Shown: piece by piece, positions 1-6,561 of the stretch | Numbering within the stretch: the first letter of the stretch is position 1 | Layout: every line of letters begins with the position of its first letter | Origin: Desulfocapsa sp. | Lineage (GTDB): Bacteria; Desulfobacterota; Desulfobulbia; Desulfobulbales; Desulfocapsaceae | Assembly: GCA_030635405.1 (NCBI GenBank) | Contig: DAOVZA010000086.1 | Span: 1-7,503, forward strand | DNA: 7,503 nt | Reading direction: 5' to 3' | The notes under the pieces: generated by a model | What the model was told of the DNA's origin: nothing | The model's database searches: none | What the model saw: only the letters and a program-made list of their open reading frames with translations | Made by a program: the position numbers and the translations under genes

Positions 1-1254
1 ATTCACAAGAATATGTCCATCGAGGAACAGGCCAAAGAAGTCGAACGAGTGAAGAAGTCAGAATCTGGTATGATTGTTGACCCGATCACTGTTAAAGAAA
101 CTCACTCTGTCGGTGAAGTACAGAAGATCATGGCCAGATATAAAATTTCCGGCCTCCCTGTGCTTCGTGATGGAAAGCTTGTGGGAATTGTCACTAATCG
201 TGATCTACGCTTTGTCTCAGACGATGGCCTGCGGGTTGGTGATGTCATGACATCCAAAAATCTGGTCACCGCAGAAGTCGGTATCGACCTTGAGCATTCA
301 AAAGCCCTGCTCCATGAACATCGAATTGAAAAACTCCTTGTTGTTGATGACGATGGCAATCTCACCGGCCTGATCACAATTAAAGATCTTGAAAAAATTA
401 AAAAATATCCACTTGCTGCTAAAGACGAATTAGGCCGACTTCTTGTCGGTGCAGCTCTTGGTGTTGGGGAAAATATTGTAGCCAACGGCCAGAAACTTAT
501 TGATGCTGGTGTTGATATTGTGGTTGTTGATTCAGCCCATGGTCATTCACAGGGTGTGCTACAGTCAGTAGCAAAGATCCGGAGCACATTCCCTGATCTG
601 CAGATTATAGCAGGAAATGTTGCCACTGGTGAAGGAACTGAAGCACTTATCAAAGCAGGAGCCAATTGTGTAAAAGTTGGTGTTGGACCAGGTTCCATTT
701 GCACCACACGAATAGTTGCTGGTGTTGGTGTACCGCAGATGACAGCCATCCAGAGTGCGGTTAATGCTGCAGCTAAATATGATATCCCGATAATTTCTGA
801 TGGTGGCATTAAACATTCAGGCGAGCTTGCCAAGGCCATCGGTGCAGGTGCACATGCTATAATGATCGGATCCCTTTTTGCCGGTACCGATGAAACGCCC
901 GGCGAAACCTTCCTCTATCAGGGACGAACCTATAAAGGATATCGCGGCATGGGATCAATTGGTGCCATGCGCAAAGGATCATCTGATCGTTATTTCCAAT
1001 CTGAAATCTCCACCCAGTCCAAACTTGTACCTGAAGGTATTGAAGGGAAAGTTCCATATCGTGGCCCACTTGCTGACGTTGTTTACCAGCTCCTTGGCGG
1101 ACTGCGATCAGGTATGGGCTATGTGGGTGCTGCCACCATCGAAGAATTGCGAGAAAAAGCAAAGTTTGTTAAAATTTCCGCTTCCGGTCTTCGTGAGTCC
1201 CACGTTCACGATGTTATCATTACTAAAGAAGCTCCAAATTACAGAACAGCATAG
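1..1254 (+). CDS. guaB: IMP dehydrogenase, 5'-truncated by the window edge
   Basis: This enzyme oxidises IMP to XMP with NAD+, the committed step of guanine nucleotide synthesis in the cytoplasm. The frame is open to base 1 and reads I-H-K-N before the first ATG at 13. That matches the conserved GIIHKN segment of IMPDH, so the ATG is internal and roughly the first 70 residues lie outside the window. Counting from that ATG, two CBS domains occupy about residues 18-130, inserted in the TIM barrel as usual. The catalytic loop GPGSICTTR has its cysteine at residue 230 (bases 700-702). The IMP-binding DGGI and GSLFAGT segments, the flap with [10 protein letters not shown] and RYFQ, and the C-terminal [15 protein letters not shown] all follow. 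No key residue is missing in the visible part. guaA starts 14 bases after the stop, so the two are almost certainly cotranscribed. Family assignment is certain. Confidence 0.98.
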   Translation: MHKNMSIEEQAKEVERVKKSESGMIVDPITVKETHSVGEVQKIMARYKISGLPVLRDGKLVGIVTNRDLRFVSDDGLRVGDVMTSKNLVTAEVGIDLEHSKALLHEHRIEKLLVVDDDGNLTGLITIKDLEKIKKYPLAAKDELGRLLVGAALGVGENIVANGQKLIDAGVDIVVVDSAHGHSQGVLQSVAKIRSTFPDLQIIAGNVATGEGTEALIKAGANCVKVGVGPGSICTTRIVAGVGVPQMTAIQSAVNAAAKYDIPIISDGGIKHSGELAKAIGAGAHAIMIGSLFAGTDETPGETFLYQGRTYKGYRGMGSIGAMRKGSSDRYFQSEISTQSKLVPEGIEGKVPYRGPLADVVYQLLGGLRSGMGYVGAATIEELREKAKFVKISASGLRESHVHDVIITKEAPNYRTA

Positions 1255-1268
1255 AGATTATAATCACA

Positions 1269-2819
1269 ATGAATATACATGACGAGAAAATCCTGATCCT
1301 TGACTTTGGCTCCCAGACCACCCAGCTTATTGCCAGACGTATTCGTGAGCAGAAGGTCTATTGTGAGATACATCCTTTCTCAACACCTCTTGATACAATT
1401 AAAGCAATGAACCCTACAGGGATCATTCTTTCGGGTGGTCCACGATCAGTCTATGATGATGACGCACCTCTTTCTGATCCTGCCATTTTCGAACTTGGCC
1501 TTCCCATTCTTGGCATCTGTTACGGTGCTCAGCTCATGATGCAGCAGCTTGGCGGTAAAGTTGAGAATGCTGACAAACGTGAATTTGGTAAAGCCAACCT
1601 CACCGTTCAGTTCACCGAAGGATTATTTGCAGGCCTTGAAACAGGAGTCCCCCAGCATCAGGTATGGATGAGTCATGGTGACCGCATCGAAGTTCTGGCA
1701 GAGGGCTTTGAAACCACAGCAGTGAGTGACCATTCTCCTTATGCAGCTCTTCGCCATACGTCCAAACCCTTTGTTGCTGTTCAATTTCACCCAGAAGTAG
1801 TCCACACGGTAATTGGCTCAGATGCTCTGCGACATTTCAACGAATGCCATTGTAAATTCAGCCCTGCAGGGACAATGGCTTCTTTCATTGAGTCTACCGT
1901 TAAGGGAATTCAGGACAAAGTAGGCGGCAATAAAGTTATCTGCGCTCTTTCAGGTGGTGTTGACTCTTCAGTTACCGCTGCCCTTGTTCACAAGGCCATT
2001 GGTGACCAACTCACCTGCATTTATGTCGACAATGGACTGATGCGTATTGGAGAAAGCGAATCCATCCTGCGCTTCTTTCGTGAAAAAAGCCAGCTGAAAG
2101 TCATAGCAGTTGACGCTGTTGACTTCTTTTTAAGTGAGCTCGACGGTATACTTGACCCTGAAATCAAACGTAAACGCATCGGCCTTGGCTTTATCAAGAT
2201 CTTTGAAGAGGAAGCCGCAAAACTTGGTGAAGTCAATTATCTTGCCCAGGGAACTCTTTATCCAGATGTCATTGAGTCCGTTTCATTTATGGGGGAGGCT
2301 CCCATAAAATCTCACCATAATGTTGGTGGACTGCCTGAGATTATGAAACTTGATCTCATCGAACCACTTCGAGAACTCTTTAAAGATGAAGTTCGTGAAC
2401 TTGGCCTTGACCTTGGTTTGCCAGAAGAGGCTATCTATCGCCAGCCTTTCCCCGGCCCTGGTCTTGGAATCAGAATCATGGGTGAAGTAAACGAAGAACG
2501 ATTAAACATCGTTCGTCAAGCAGACGTTATCGTCCTTGAAGAGATGAAAAAGAGCGGCTGGTACAGAAAAGTCTGGCAGTCATTTGCTGTGCTGCTGCCC
2601 ATTCAGACTGTTGGTGTCATGGGAGATGGCCGAACCTATGAAAACGTCATTGCCCTGCGTTCAGTCGATTCCAAAGATGCCATGACGGCTGACTGGTCAA
2701 AAATCCCCTATGATCTCTTAGGGGTTATGTCCACCAGAATAATTAATGAAGTACGAGGGGTAAATCGTGTTGTTTTTGATATCTCCTCCAAACCGCCAGC
2801 CACAATTGAATGGGAATGA
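1269..2819 (+). CDS. guaA: GMP synthase (glutamine-hydrolysing)
   Basis: GuaA converts XMP to GMP using ATP and ammonia released from glutamine, so it completes the pathway begun by the upstream guaB. At 516 residues it is a normal full-length bacterial enzyme. The N-terminal class I glutamine amidotransferase domain (about 5-195) shows the nucleophile in GICYGAQ (Cys84) and the His174/Glu176 pair in QFHPEVVHT. The ATP pyrophosphatase domain follows, with the P-loop SGGVDSS at 228-234. The C-terminal dimerisation domain ends in the typical KPPATIEWE. The ATG at 1269 gives the canonical N-terminus (ILILDFGSQ). The Shine-Dalgarno is weak: only an AGAGA stretch next to the guaB stop is seen, which suggests translational coupling to guaB. 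pta begins 27 bases downstream on the same strand. Confidence 0.98.
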   Translation: MNIHDEKILILDFGSQTTQLIARRIREQKVYCEIHPFSTPLDTIKAMNPTGIILSGGPRSVYDDDAPLSDPAIFELGLPILGICYGAQLMMQQLGGKVENADKREFGKANLTVQFTEGLFAGLETGVPQHQVWMSHGDRIEVLAEGFETTAVSDHSPYAALRHTSKPFVAVQFHPEVVHTVIGSDALRHFNECHCKFSPAGTMASFIESTVKGIQDKVGGNKVICALSGGVDSSVTAALVHKAIGDQLTCIYVDNGLMRIGESESILRFFREKSQLKVIAVDAVDFFLSELDGILDPEIKRKRIGLGFIKIFEEEAAKLGEVNYLAQGTLYPDVIESVSFMGEAPIKSHHNVGGLPEIMKLDLIEPLRELFKDEVRELGLDLGLPEEAIYRQPFPGPGLGIRIMGEVNEERLNIVRQADVIVLEEMKKSGWYRKVWQSFAVLLPIQTVGVMGDGRTYENVIALRSVDSKDAMTADWSKIPYDLLGVMSTRIINEVRGVNRVVFDISSKPPATIEWE

Positions 2820-2846
2820 TTTAGCCTATCTGGAAGCTGTAACCAT

Positions 2847-4946
2847 ATGCAGGCAAAAACCCTCTACATTGCATCCCTTGAGCCCGAAGCAGGAAAACTT
2901 GTTGTCACCATGGGCATCATGGAATTCCTCAGCCGTTCCGTTGGCAATGTTGCATTTTTTCGCCCGGTTATTGACACTGATAAAGATTTAGACCCTGATA
3001 TAAAGCTCATTCGTAGCCGTTATTGTCCGAACATGAGTTATGAAGAGAGTTATGGATTCAAGGCCTCGGAAGTCAAAACCTTTGTCGCCGAAGGAAGAAT
3101 CAAATTTTTTCTTGAAGAGCTCATCAATAAACTCAGTATCCTTAAGGGACAGTATGATTTTGTTCTTTGTCAGGGACTGAATGCCACTTCCTTCCTCTCT
3201 GCCTTTGATGTTGATATTAATATGGAGATAGCCAAAAATCTTGGTTGTCCCTTTATCGGTGTAATCAACGGCATGAATCAGACTGCACGTGATATTGCAA
3301 AAGAAATACAGATCACAGAAGATGCCATTCTTGACACAGGCTGTGCCCATTTTGCAACATTTGTTAATCGCATGGCTGAAGACACCCTTGGTGTTCTCGA
3401 GGTTGAACTTGATGATCCTGAGGAAGCATCCGGTGCACCGGTTTTCCTCCTGCCTGAAAATGAAGAACTTGATAAGCCTTCTCTTGGTGATATCAGTGAC
3501 GCTTTAGGCTGTACGAATGTCCTCGGTCGTACCGATGGCATGGACCGTATCGTTAAACAGTTCAAGATTGCCGCCATGACCATGGATCATTTCCTTACTC
3601 ATGTCGAGGATGGTGACCTGATTATTGTGCCGGGTGATAGAAACGATATTATTCTAGCCTCTATTTCAACTCTGTTCTCAGCAAATTACCCTAACATCGC
3701 AGGTATCCTGCTCTCTGGTGGTTTTCAGCCAGGCGACAACACCATGCGCCTTCTCACCGGCCGGGACCAGACAATACCACTGCTCAGTGTAGAGAGTGAC
3801 ACCTATACCACCACACAAAATGTTGCAGCGGTACCTGCACTGATAAATCCTGGTGATGATCGCAAAATTGCTCTTGCCCTTGGGCTCTTTGAAACCTACG
3901 TTGATAATGAGCGATTGCTTAAAATGGCAAAACTCACAACAACTCCCGATACAGTGACGCCAGTGATGTTTGAGTATGGACTTTTTGAACGGGCACGATC
4001 TGAGAAGAAACATATTGTTCTTCCCGAATCAAGTGATGAAAGAATATTACGTGCCACGGAAATACTACTCAGACGAAATGTTGTTAAAATCACCCTGCTT
4101 GGTAATCCTGATGAAATCAAATCTCATGCTGCATCTCTTGGTCTTGATATCAAAAAAGCCGAAATTATTGACCCGACAGATTCAGTAAACACTGAAGCCT
4201 TTATTAAAACGTTCTACCAGCTCAGGAAACACAAAAACATGACTCCTGATGGTGCTCGTGATGCCATGAGCAATCCGTCTTATTTTGGTACAATGATGGT
4301 TTATGAGGGTATGGCAGACGGTATGGTTTCAGGTGCCATACACACAACGGCCGACACCATTCGCCCAGCTCTTCAGATTATCAAGACTATTCCAGGAATA
4401 TCTGTTGTCTCCTCTGTATTTCTTATGTGCCTGGATACCAGAGTTCTTGTTTATGGTGATTGTGCCGTAAACCCAGATCCAAATGCCGCTCAACTTGCAG
4501 AAATTGCACTATCATCTGCCGATACTGCTGCAACTTTTGGAATTGAACCGAAAGTTGCCATGCTCTCCTACTCCACTGGAGCATCTGGAAAAGGAGTCGA
4601 TGTAGAAAAAGTACGGAAGGCGACAGAACTCGCCCGTGAAAAACGGCCTGATTTACTGATTGAAGGACCAATTCAATACGATGCTGCAATTGATCTCTCA
4701 GTGGCCAAAACAAAAATGCCAGACAGCCTCGTTGCAGGACATGCTACGGTCTTTATTTTCCCTGATCTGAATACCGGCAACAACACTTACAAAGCCGTAC
4801 AACGATCATCTGGTGCTGTGGCTATAGGTCCGGTTTTACAGGGACTCAAAAAACCAGTCAATGATCTTAGCCGTGGCTGTCTTGTGACAGATATTATTAA
4901 TACCGTGGCTATCACTGCCATTCAGGCTCAATCCGTTCAGACATAA
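2847..4946 (+). CDS. pta: Phosphate acetyltransferase, long three-domain form
   Basis: Pta interconverts acetyl-CoA plus phosphate and acetyl phosphate plus CoA. With acetate kinase it yields ATP from acetyl-CoA, or activates acetate. The 699-residue length fits the long, E. coli-like class (about 714). Residues 1 to about 200 are the BioD-like P-loop NTPase domain, with a degenerate loop EPEAGK near residue 12. A DRTGG domain covers about 212-325, and the catalytic PTA_PTB domain about 373-695. Catalytic-domain hallmarks are visible: SGAIHTTADTIRP near 495-507, YGDCAVNPDP near 536-545, the SYSTGASGKG loop near 574-583, and FIFPDLNTGN near 637-646. The start at 2847 has a modest GGAAG about 10 bases upstream. 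The gene follows guaA by 27 bases and may share its transcript. No ackA is present nearby in the window. The end is followed by a T-rich stretch and then the palindromic terminator. Confidence 0.97.
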   Translation: MQAKTLYIASLEPEAGKLVVTMGIMEFLSRSVGNVAFFRPVIDTDKDLDPDIKLIRSRYCPNMSYEESYGFKASEVKTFVAEGRIKFFLEELINKLSILKGQYDFVLCQGLNATSFLSAFDVDINMEIAKNLGCPFIGVINGMNQTARDIAKEIQITEDAILDTGCAHFATFVNRMAEDTLGVLEVELDDPEEASGAPVFLLPENEELDKPSLGDISDALGCTNVLGRTDGMDRIVKQFKIAAMTMDHFLTHVEDGDLIIVPGDRNDIILASISTLFSANYPNIAGILLSGGFQPGDNTMRLLTGRDQTIPLLSVESDTYTTTQNVAAVPALINPGDDRKIALALGLFETYVDNERLLKMAKLTTTPDTVTPVMFEYGLFERARSEKKHIVLPESSDERILRATEILLRRNVVKITLLGNPDEIKSHAASLGLDIKKAEIIDPTDSVNTEAFIKTFYQLRKHKNMTPDGARDAMSNPSYFGTMMVYEGMADGMVSGAIHTTADTIRPALQIIKTIPGISVVSSVFLMCLDTRVLVYGDCAVNPDPNAAQLAEIALSSADTAATFGIEPKVAMLSYSTGASGKGVDVEKVRKATELAREKRPDLLIEGPIQYDAAIDLSVAKTKMPDSLVAGHATVFIFPDLNTGNNTYKAVQRSSGAVAIGPVLQGLKKPVNDLSRGCLVTDIINTVAITAIQAQSVQT

Positions 4947-4979
4947 GACCCTTTTTTTTCTTCTCTTTTCTCTGCAAAT

Positions 4980-5021
4980 AAAAAAACCTCACTGTTATCG
5001 AATTCGATAACAGTGAGGTTT
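4980..5021 (-). terminator. Rho-independent terminator, perfect 19-base-arm palindrome
   Basis: Bases 4984-5021 form a perfect palindrome of two 19-base arms centred on the GAATTC at 5000-5005. In RNA this gives a long stem closed by a four-base AAUU loop. Read on the minus strand, the stem runs directly into seven T residues (4986-4980) and then ATTT, the classic signature for ending the small membrane-protein unit that stops at 5063. On the plus strand the stem is followed only by TTTCATATTTT, so it may also stop pta transcripts arriving from the other side, but less ideally. It lies between convergent genes, consistent with bidirectional use. Confidence 0.9.
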
Positions 5022-5062
5022 CATATTTTAAGGGTGTATTCCCCTTTTTAATTCGTTTTTTT

Positions 5063-5365
5063 CTATTTTACAGCAGCAGCTTTTGCAGGAGCCTTGTTTA
5101 CAAATTTAAAGAAGACTGGGAAGGCAACAGAGAAGGCTACCCAAATCAGATACTCAATACCTTTTATATGGGTGTAATAATCAACCAGTGTATGAAGTGG
5201 TTTTACCATTCCGATTGCTACCATATATTGTCCGGCAAGCTCACTTACTGACCAACCTACTGAAGAAAGTGCACTTACAAGAGCTGCTCCAACCCAGAGA
5301 CACATCATGGAACCGGCGGCGAGTATTATTCTTGAGCTTGTAGTATTTTTTGTATTCTGTTTCAT
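5063..5365 (-). CDS. Small two-helix membrane protein, unrecognised family
   Basis: I do not recognise this 100-residue protein. It starts with a polar, Asn/Thr/Lys-rich stretch (1-12). A hydrophobic segment at about 13-37 looks like a transmembrane helix. A second one lies at about 69-88, followed by a short Lys/Ala-rich tail (NKAPAKAAAVK). The single His in the linker (KPLHTL, residue 58) and the one in YTHIKG are the only obvious polar ligand candidates. The ATG is preceded by AAAGGA at a suitable distance (AAGGA on the minus strand at 5377-5373). It lies 51 bases downstream of the 64-residue gene and shares with it a motif of the form G-A-(x)-L-x-S-A-x(2)-S-[VI]-G ... Y-x(3)-[AV]-[IV]-G, so the two appear to be diverged paralogues of one operon. 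Good start, strong terminator and codon-like composition argue that it is a real gene. Function is unknown. Confidence 0.8.
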   Translation of the reverse strand: MKQNTKNTTSSRIILAAGSMMCLWVGAALVSALSSVGWSVSELAGQYMVAIGMVKPLHTLVDYYTHIKGIEYLIWVAFSVAFPVFFKFVNKAPAKAAAVK

Positions 5366-5416
5366 TGTGATATCCTTTTTCGTCTTCGTTTATATTCTTG
5401 AGATTTATTTTAATTA

Positions 5417-5611
5417 TTAGCCAATTACTGCTGTTAAGTAACCTTTAACAACATTCAAAGGTCCTATGCTGATCATTGCGCTTGTAAGACAGGCAAATCC
5501 CCAGATTCCAACGAGGGCAGCCATGGTCATTCCTGCGCCGAGAGCAAATGTTGAAGTTTCGTATCCAGCTTCAATTTTTGTTGCGGTTGTTGTATTTGTA
5601 TTTGTAGTCAT
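5417..5611 (-). CDS. Small single-helix membrane protein, unrecognised family
   Basis: This 64-residue protein is not one I can name. Residues 1-20 are polar and threonine-rich. Residues about 23-48 form one hydrophobic, glycine/alanine-rich segment likely to span the membrane, holding a WGFAC element and the motif CLTSAMISIGP. The C-terminus is short (GYLTAVIG). The start is well supported: GGAGG (minus strand, 5621-5617) sits five bases before the ATG at 5611. It is the promoter-proximal gene of a two-gene minus-strand unit with the 100-residue membrane protein downstream. The shared SA..S[VI]G and Y...[AV][IV]G spacing suggests that the two arose by duplication and may work as hetero-oligomer subunits; that is inference. 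The small size and single helix would also fit an accessory subunit of a larger membrane complex encoded elsewhere. Confidence 0.78.
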   Translation of the reverse strand: MTTNTNTTTATKIEAGYETSTFALGAGMTMAALVGIWGFACLTSAMISIGPLNVVKGYLTAVIG

Positions 5612-5719
5612 GGTGTCCTCCGTTTTGGTTTCAGTTGCTAAACTCTTTCGTTTTCTTGCTTTCTATGTAGCAGGAAGGATGCCAGTTTCACCAAAAACAA
5701 TGAACATATTTTTAAAACT

Positions 5720-5747
5720 ATTGTAACATACCTATATAACGTGATAA
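5720..5747 (-). promoter_or_regulatory. Predicted sigma70-type promoter (extended -10) for the small membrane-protein pair
   Basis: On the minus strand TTATCA (5747-5742) is followed after 16 bases by TACAAT (5725-5720). A TG one base upstream of the -10 gives the extended form TGTTACAAT. Initiation near 5713 would leave a leader of about 100 bases before the ATG at 5611. The hexamers are four of six and five of six matches to consensus. No other equally good candidate was seen between the dyad region and the gene. This is prediction from sequence only. Confidence 0.45.
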
Positions 5748-5775
5748 TAGTCGCCACACCACACAAAAAAGAAAC

Positions 5776-5793
5776 CGCAGCACATGTGTTGCG
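5776..5793. repeat. Dyad element 1, CARCACATRTGTTGC type
   Basis: CGCAGCACATGTGTTGCG is an 18-base palindrome with one mismatched pair (8 of 9 pairs). It matches the element at 5852-5866 at 13 of 15 bases over the shared CARCACATRTGTTGC core. Its position upstream of the minus-strand promoter at 5720-5747 fits an operator or activator site. Confidence 0.6.
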
Positions 5794-5814
5794 AGCTAAA
5801 TCGACAAGCTACAA

Positions 5815-5829
5815 ACATGTGGCACATGT
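5815..5829. repeat. Central ACATGT-GGC-ACATGT double element
   Basis: Two self-complementary ACATGT cores three bases apart form a near-perfect 15-base palindrome, at the centre of the larger symmetric region. The cores have the same hexamer as dyad element 1 (5776-5793). Confidence 0.55.
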
Positions 5830-5851
5830 CTTAATTTATGTAGTTTTCGAC

Positions 5852-5866
5852 CAACACATATGTTGC
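5852..5866. repeat. Dyad element 2, CARCACATRTGTTGC type
   Basis: CAACACATATGTTGC contains the inverted repeat CAACA-N4-TGTTG (6 of 7 pairs in the 14-base dyad). It is the second copy of the element at 5778-5792, differing at two positions. It lies about 100 bases upstream of the cupin start and could serve that gene's promoter. Confidence 0.6.
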
Positions 5867-5951
5867 AATACTTGTGGATAGGTGTGGTAAAGTGCCATTT
5901 AATACAAGTTGACGTAATCAAAACAGTTTTGAATTGACAGGCAATGACAAC

Positions 5952-5957
5952 AAGGAG
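5952..5957 (+). promoter_or_regulatory. Ribosome binding site that fixes the cupin start
   Basis: AAGGAG lies six bases before the ATG at 5964. The frame is also open to a TTG at 5934, but that codon has no Shine-Dalgarno and would add ten polar residues encoded across this site. The ATG is therefore preferred. Confidence 0.8.
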
Positions 5958-5963
5958 AATCAT

Positions 5964-6323
5964 ATGAAAAAAATAAACCTGGCTGATAAGTTTTCACTCT
6001 TCACAAACCATTGGGAACCAAAGATCCTCGGCGAGCTTAACGGCCAATATGTTAAGATAGCAAAGCTTAAAGGTGAATTTGTTTGGCATCAGCATGAAAA
6101 TGAAGATGAACTCTTTTCAGTAATCAAAGGTTCTCTGACCATAAAGTTACGAGACAAGGATATTATACTGGAAGAAGGAGAGTTTATAATTATTCCAAAG
6201 GGTGTGGAGCATATGCCCGTTGCAGAAGAGGAAGTTCATGTACTCATGTTTGAGCCAAAAGGTACTGTGAATACAGGAGACACTGAGTCTGATAAAACAA
6301 TTGATGAGCTGGAGAAAATATAA
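5964..6323 (+). CDS. Small single-domain cupin protein
   Basis: A 119-residue cytoplasmic protein with one cupin beta-barrel. Motif 1 is seen as GEFVWHQHENEDE...G, giving His42, His44 and Glu49. Motif 2 is seen as GEFIIIPKGVEHMP, giving His83. The full three-His/one-Glu metal site is therefore intact. No signal peptide or additional DNA-binding domain is present, so it is a stand-alone cupin rather than a regulator. Proteins of this shape are often annotated as cupin domain-containing protein or mannose-6-phosphate isomerase-like; the substrate cannot be told from sequence. The C-terminal 20 residues are acidic and probably flexible. It is transcribed divergently from the small membrane-protein pair across the nested dyad region. 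A broken small gene with its own ribosome binding site follows 18 bases after the stop. A shared terminator lies at 6496-6531. Confidence 0.9.
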   Translation: MKKINLADKFSLFTNHWEPKILGELNGQYVKIAKLKGEFVWHQHENEDELFSVIKGSLTIKLRDKDIILEEGEFIIIPKGVEHMPVAEEEVHVLMFEPKGTVNTGDTESDKTIDELEKI

Positions 6324-6341
6324 ATATCGGAGGAATGGACT

Positions 6342-6470
6342 ATGAATAGATATTTGATCGATTGTCGAGAGATTATCCCAGTGATGATGCAAAGTATACT
6401 ATAGCTCTTTCTACCAAAACAAAAGAGGAGCTCCTGGAAGTTGTTCGTTCTTCAGCATGGAGTTAATTGA
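6342..6470 (+). pseudogene. Frameshifted remnant resembling the DUF1059/COG5466 small-protein family
   Basis: A strong GGAGG (6329-6333) sits eight bases before an ATG at 6342 that opens MNRYLIDCREI and then hits TAG at 6402 after only 20 codons. If two bases (one AT of GATTATCCC, near 6373-6377) are removed, the reading passes smoothly into the frame at 6380. That frame gives SDDAKYTIALSTKTKEELLE, then VVRSSAWS and a stop at 6464. Back in the first frame from 6453 the sequence reads QHGVN before TGA at 6468. The composite (DCREIPSDD...TKEELLEVV...QHGVN) has the order and spacing I associate with DUF1059 proteins: an early CRE, a T.EELLE helix, then an H-containing end. At least two frameshifts and a premature end imply a decayed gene. 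A sequencing error could explain one shift, less easily both. The family assignment is from memory of the pattern. Confidence 0.55.
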
Positions 6471-6495
6471 ACAACAAACACCATAAGCTAAACTT

Positions 6496-6531
6496 AAAAA
6501 GGCCAACCAGATGATTCCGGTTGGCCTTTTT
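6496..6531. terminator. Bidirectional Rho-independent terminator
   Basis: AAAAAGGCCAACC (6496-6508) pairs perfectly with GGTTGGCCTTTTT (6519-6531) around a ten-base loop. A-tract on one side and T-tract on the other give a proper U-tail in both directions. It can therefore end the cupin unit on the plus strand and the outer-membrane protein gene (stop at 6562) on the minus strand. Confidence 0.92.
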
Positions 6532-6561
6532 TAATGAAGAATACTACCGATAAAAAGCATG

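Larger units (their letters stand above)
5754..5887. promoter_or_regulatory. Nested inverted-repeat region between divergent genes, probable operator cluster
   Basis: This stretch between two divergently transcribed units carries several inverted elements sharing nearly one centre (about 5821-5826). CCACACC (5754-5760) pairs with GGTGTGG (5881-5887). The 14-base dyads at 5778-5791 and 5852-5865 flank the centre at equal distance. TCGACAAGCTACA (5801-5813) is roughly the inverse of TGTAGTTTTCGA (5839-5850). The middle is ACATGT-GGC-ACATGT (5815-5829). Core centres fall at about 5784.5, 5817.5, 5826.5 and 5858.5, so the outer pair is 74 bases apart, close to seven helical turns. Such spacing fits cooperative binding of a dimeric regulator controlling both sides. 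Which protein binds is unknown. A structured RNA is a less likely alternative because no stem is continuous. Confidence 0.5.

Noticed and set aside
2767..2991. Open frame spanning the guaA-pta junction
   Set aside because: It overlaps two certain genes in another frame, and its product has no recognisable feature.
4950..4969. T-rich run just after pta as a separate terminator
   Set aside because: No stem precedes the run. The end of pta up to 4949 has no inverted repeat of useful length.
5612..5719. Possible riboswitch in the roughly 100-base leader of the minus-strand membrane-protein unit
   Set aside because: The leader is A-rich near the gene and shows no conserved riboswitch core or convincing paired stems.
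5821..5836. Possible sigma54 promoter (TGGCAC followed by TT)
   Set aside because: The required GC of the -12 element is absent at the correct spacing from the GG.
5909..5937. TTGACG as a -35 box for the cupin gene
   Set aside because: No acceptable -10 hexamer lies 16-18 bases downstream. The nearest (TTGAAT) is only 14 bases away, so I list no promoter for this gene.
5934..5963. TTG start giving a cupin protein ten residues longer
   Set aside because: No Shine-Dalgarno lies before the TTG, and the extension covers the AAGGAG that serves the ATG at 5964. The added residues are not cupin-like.
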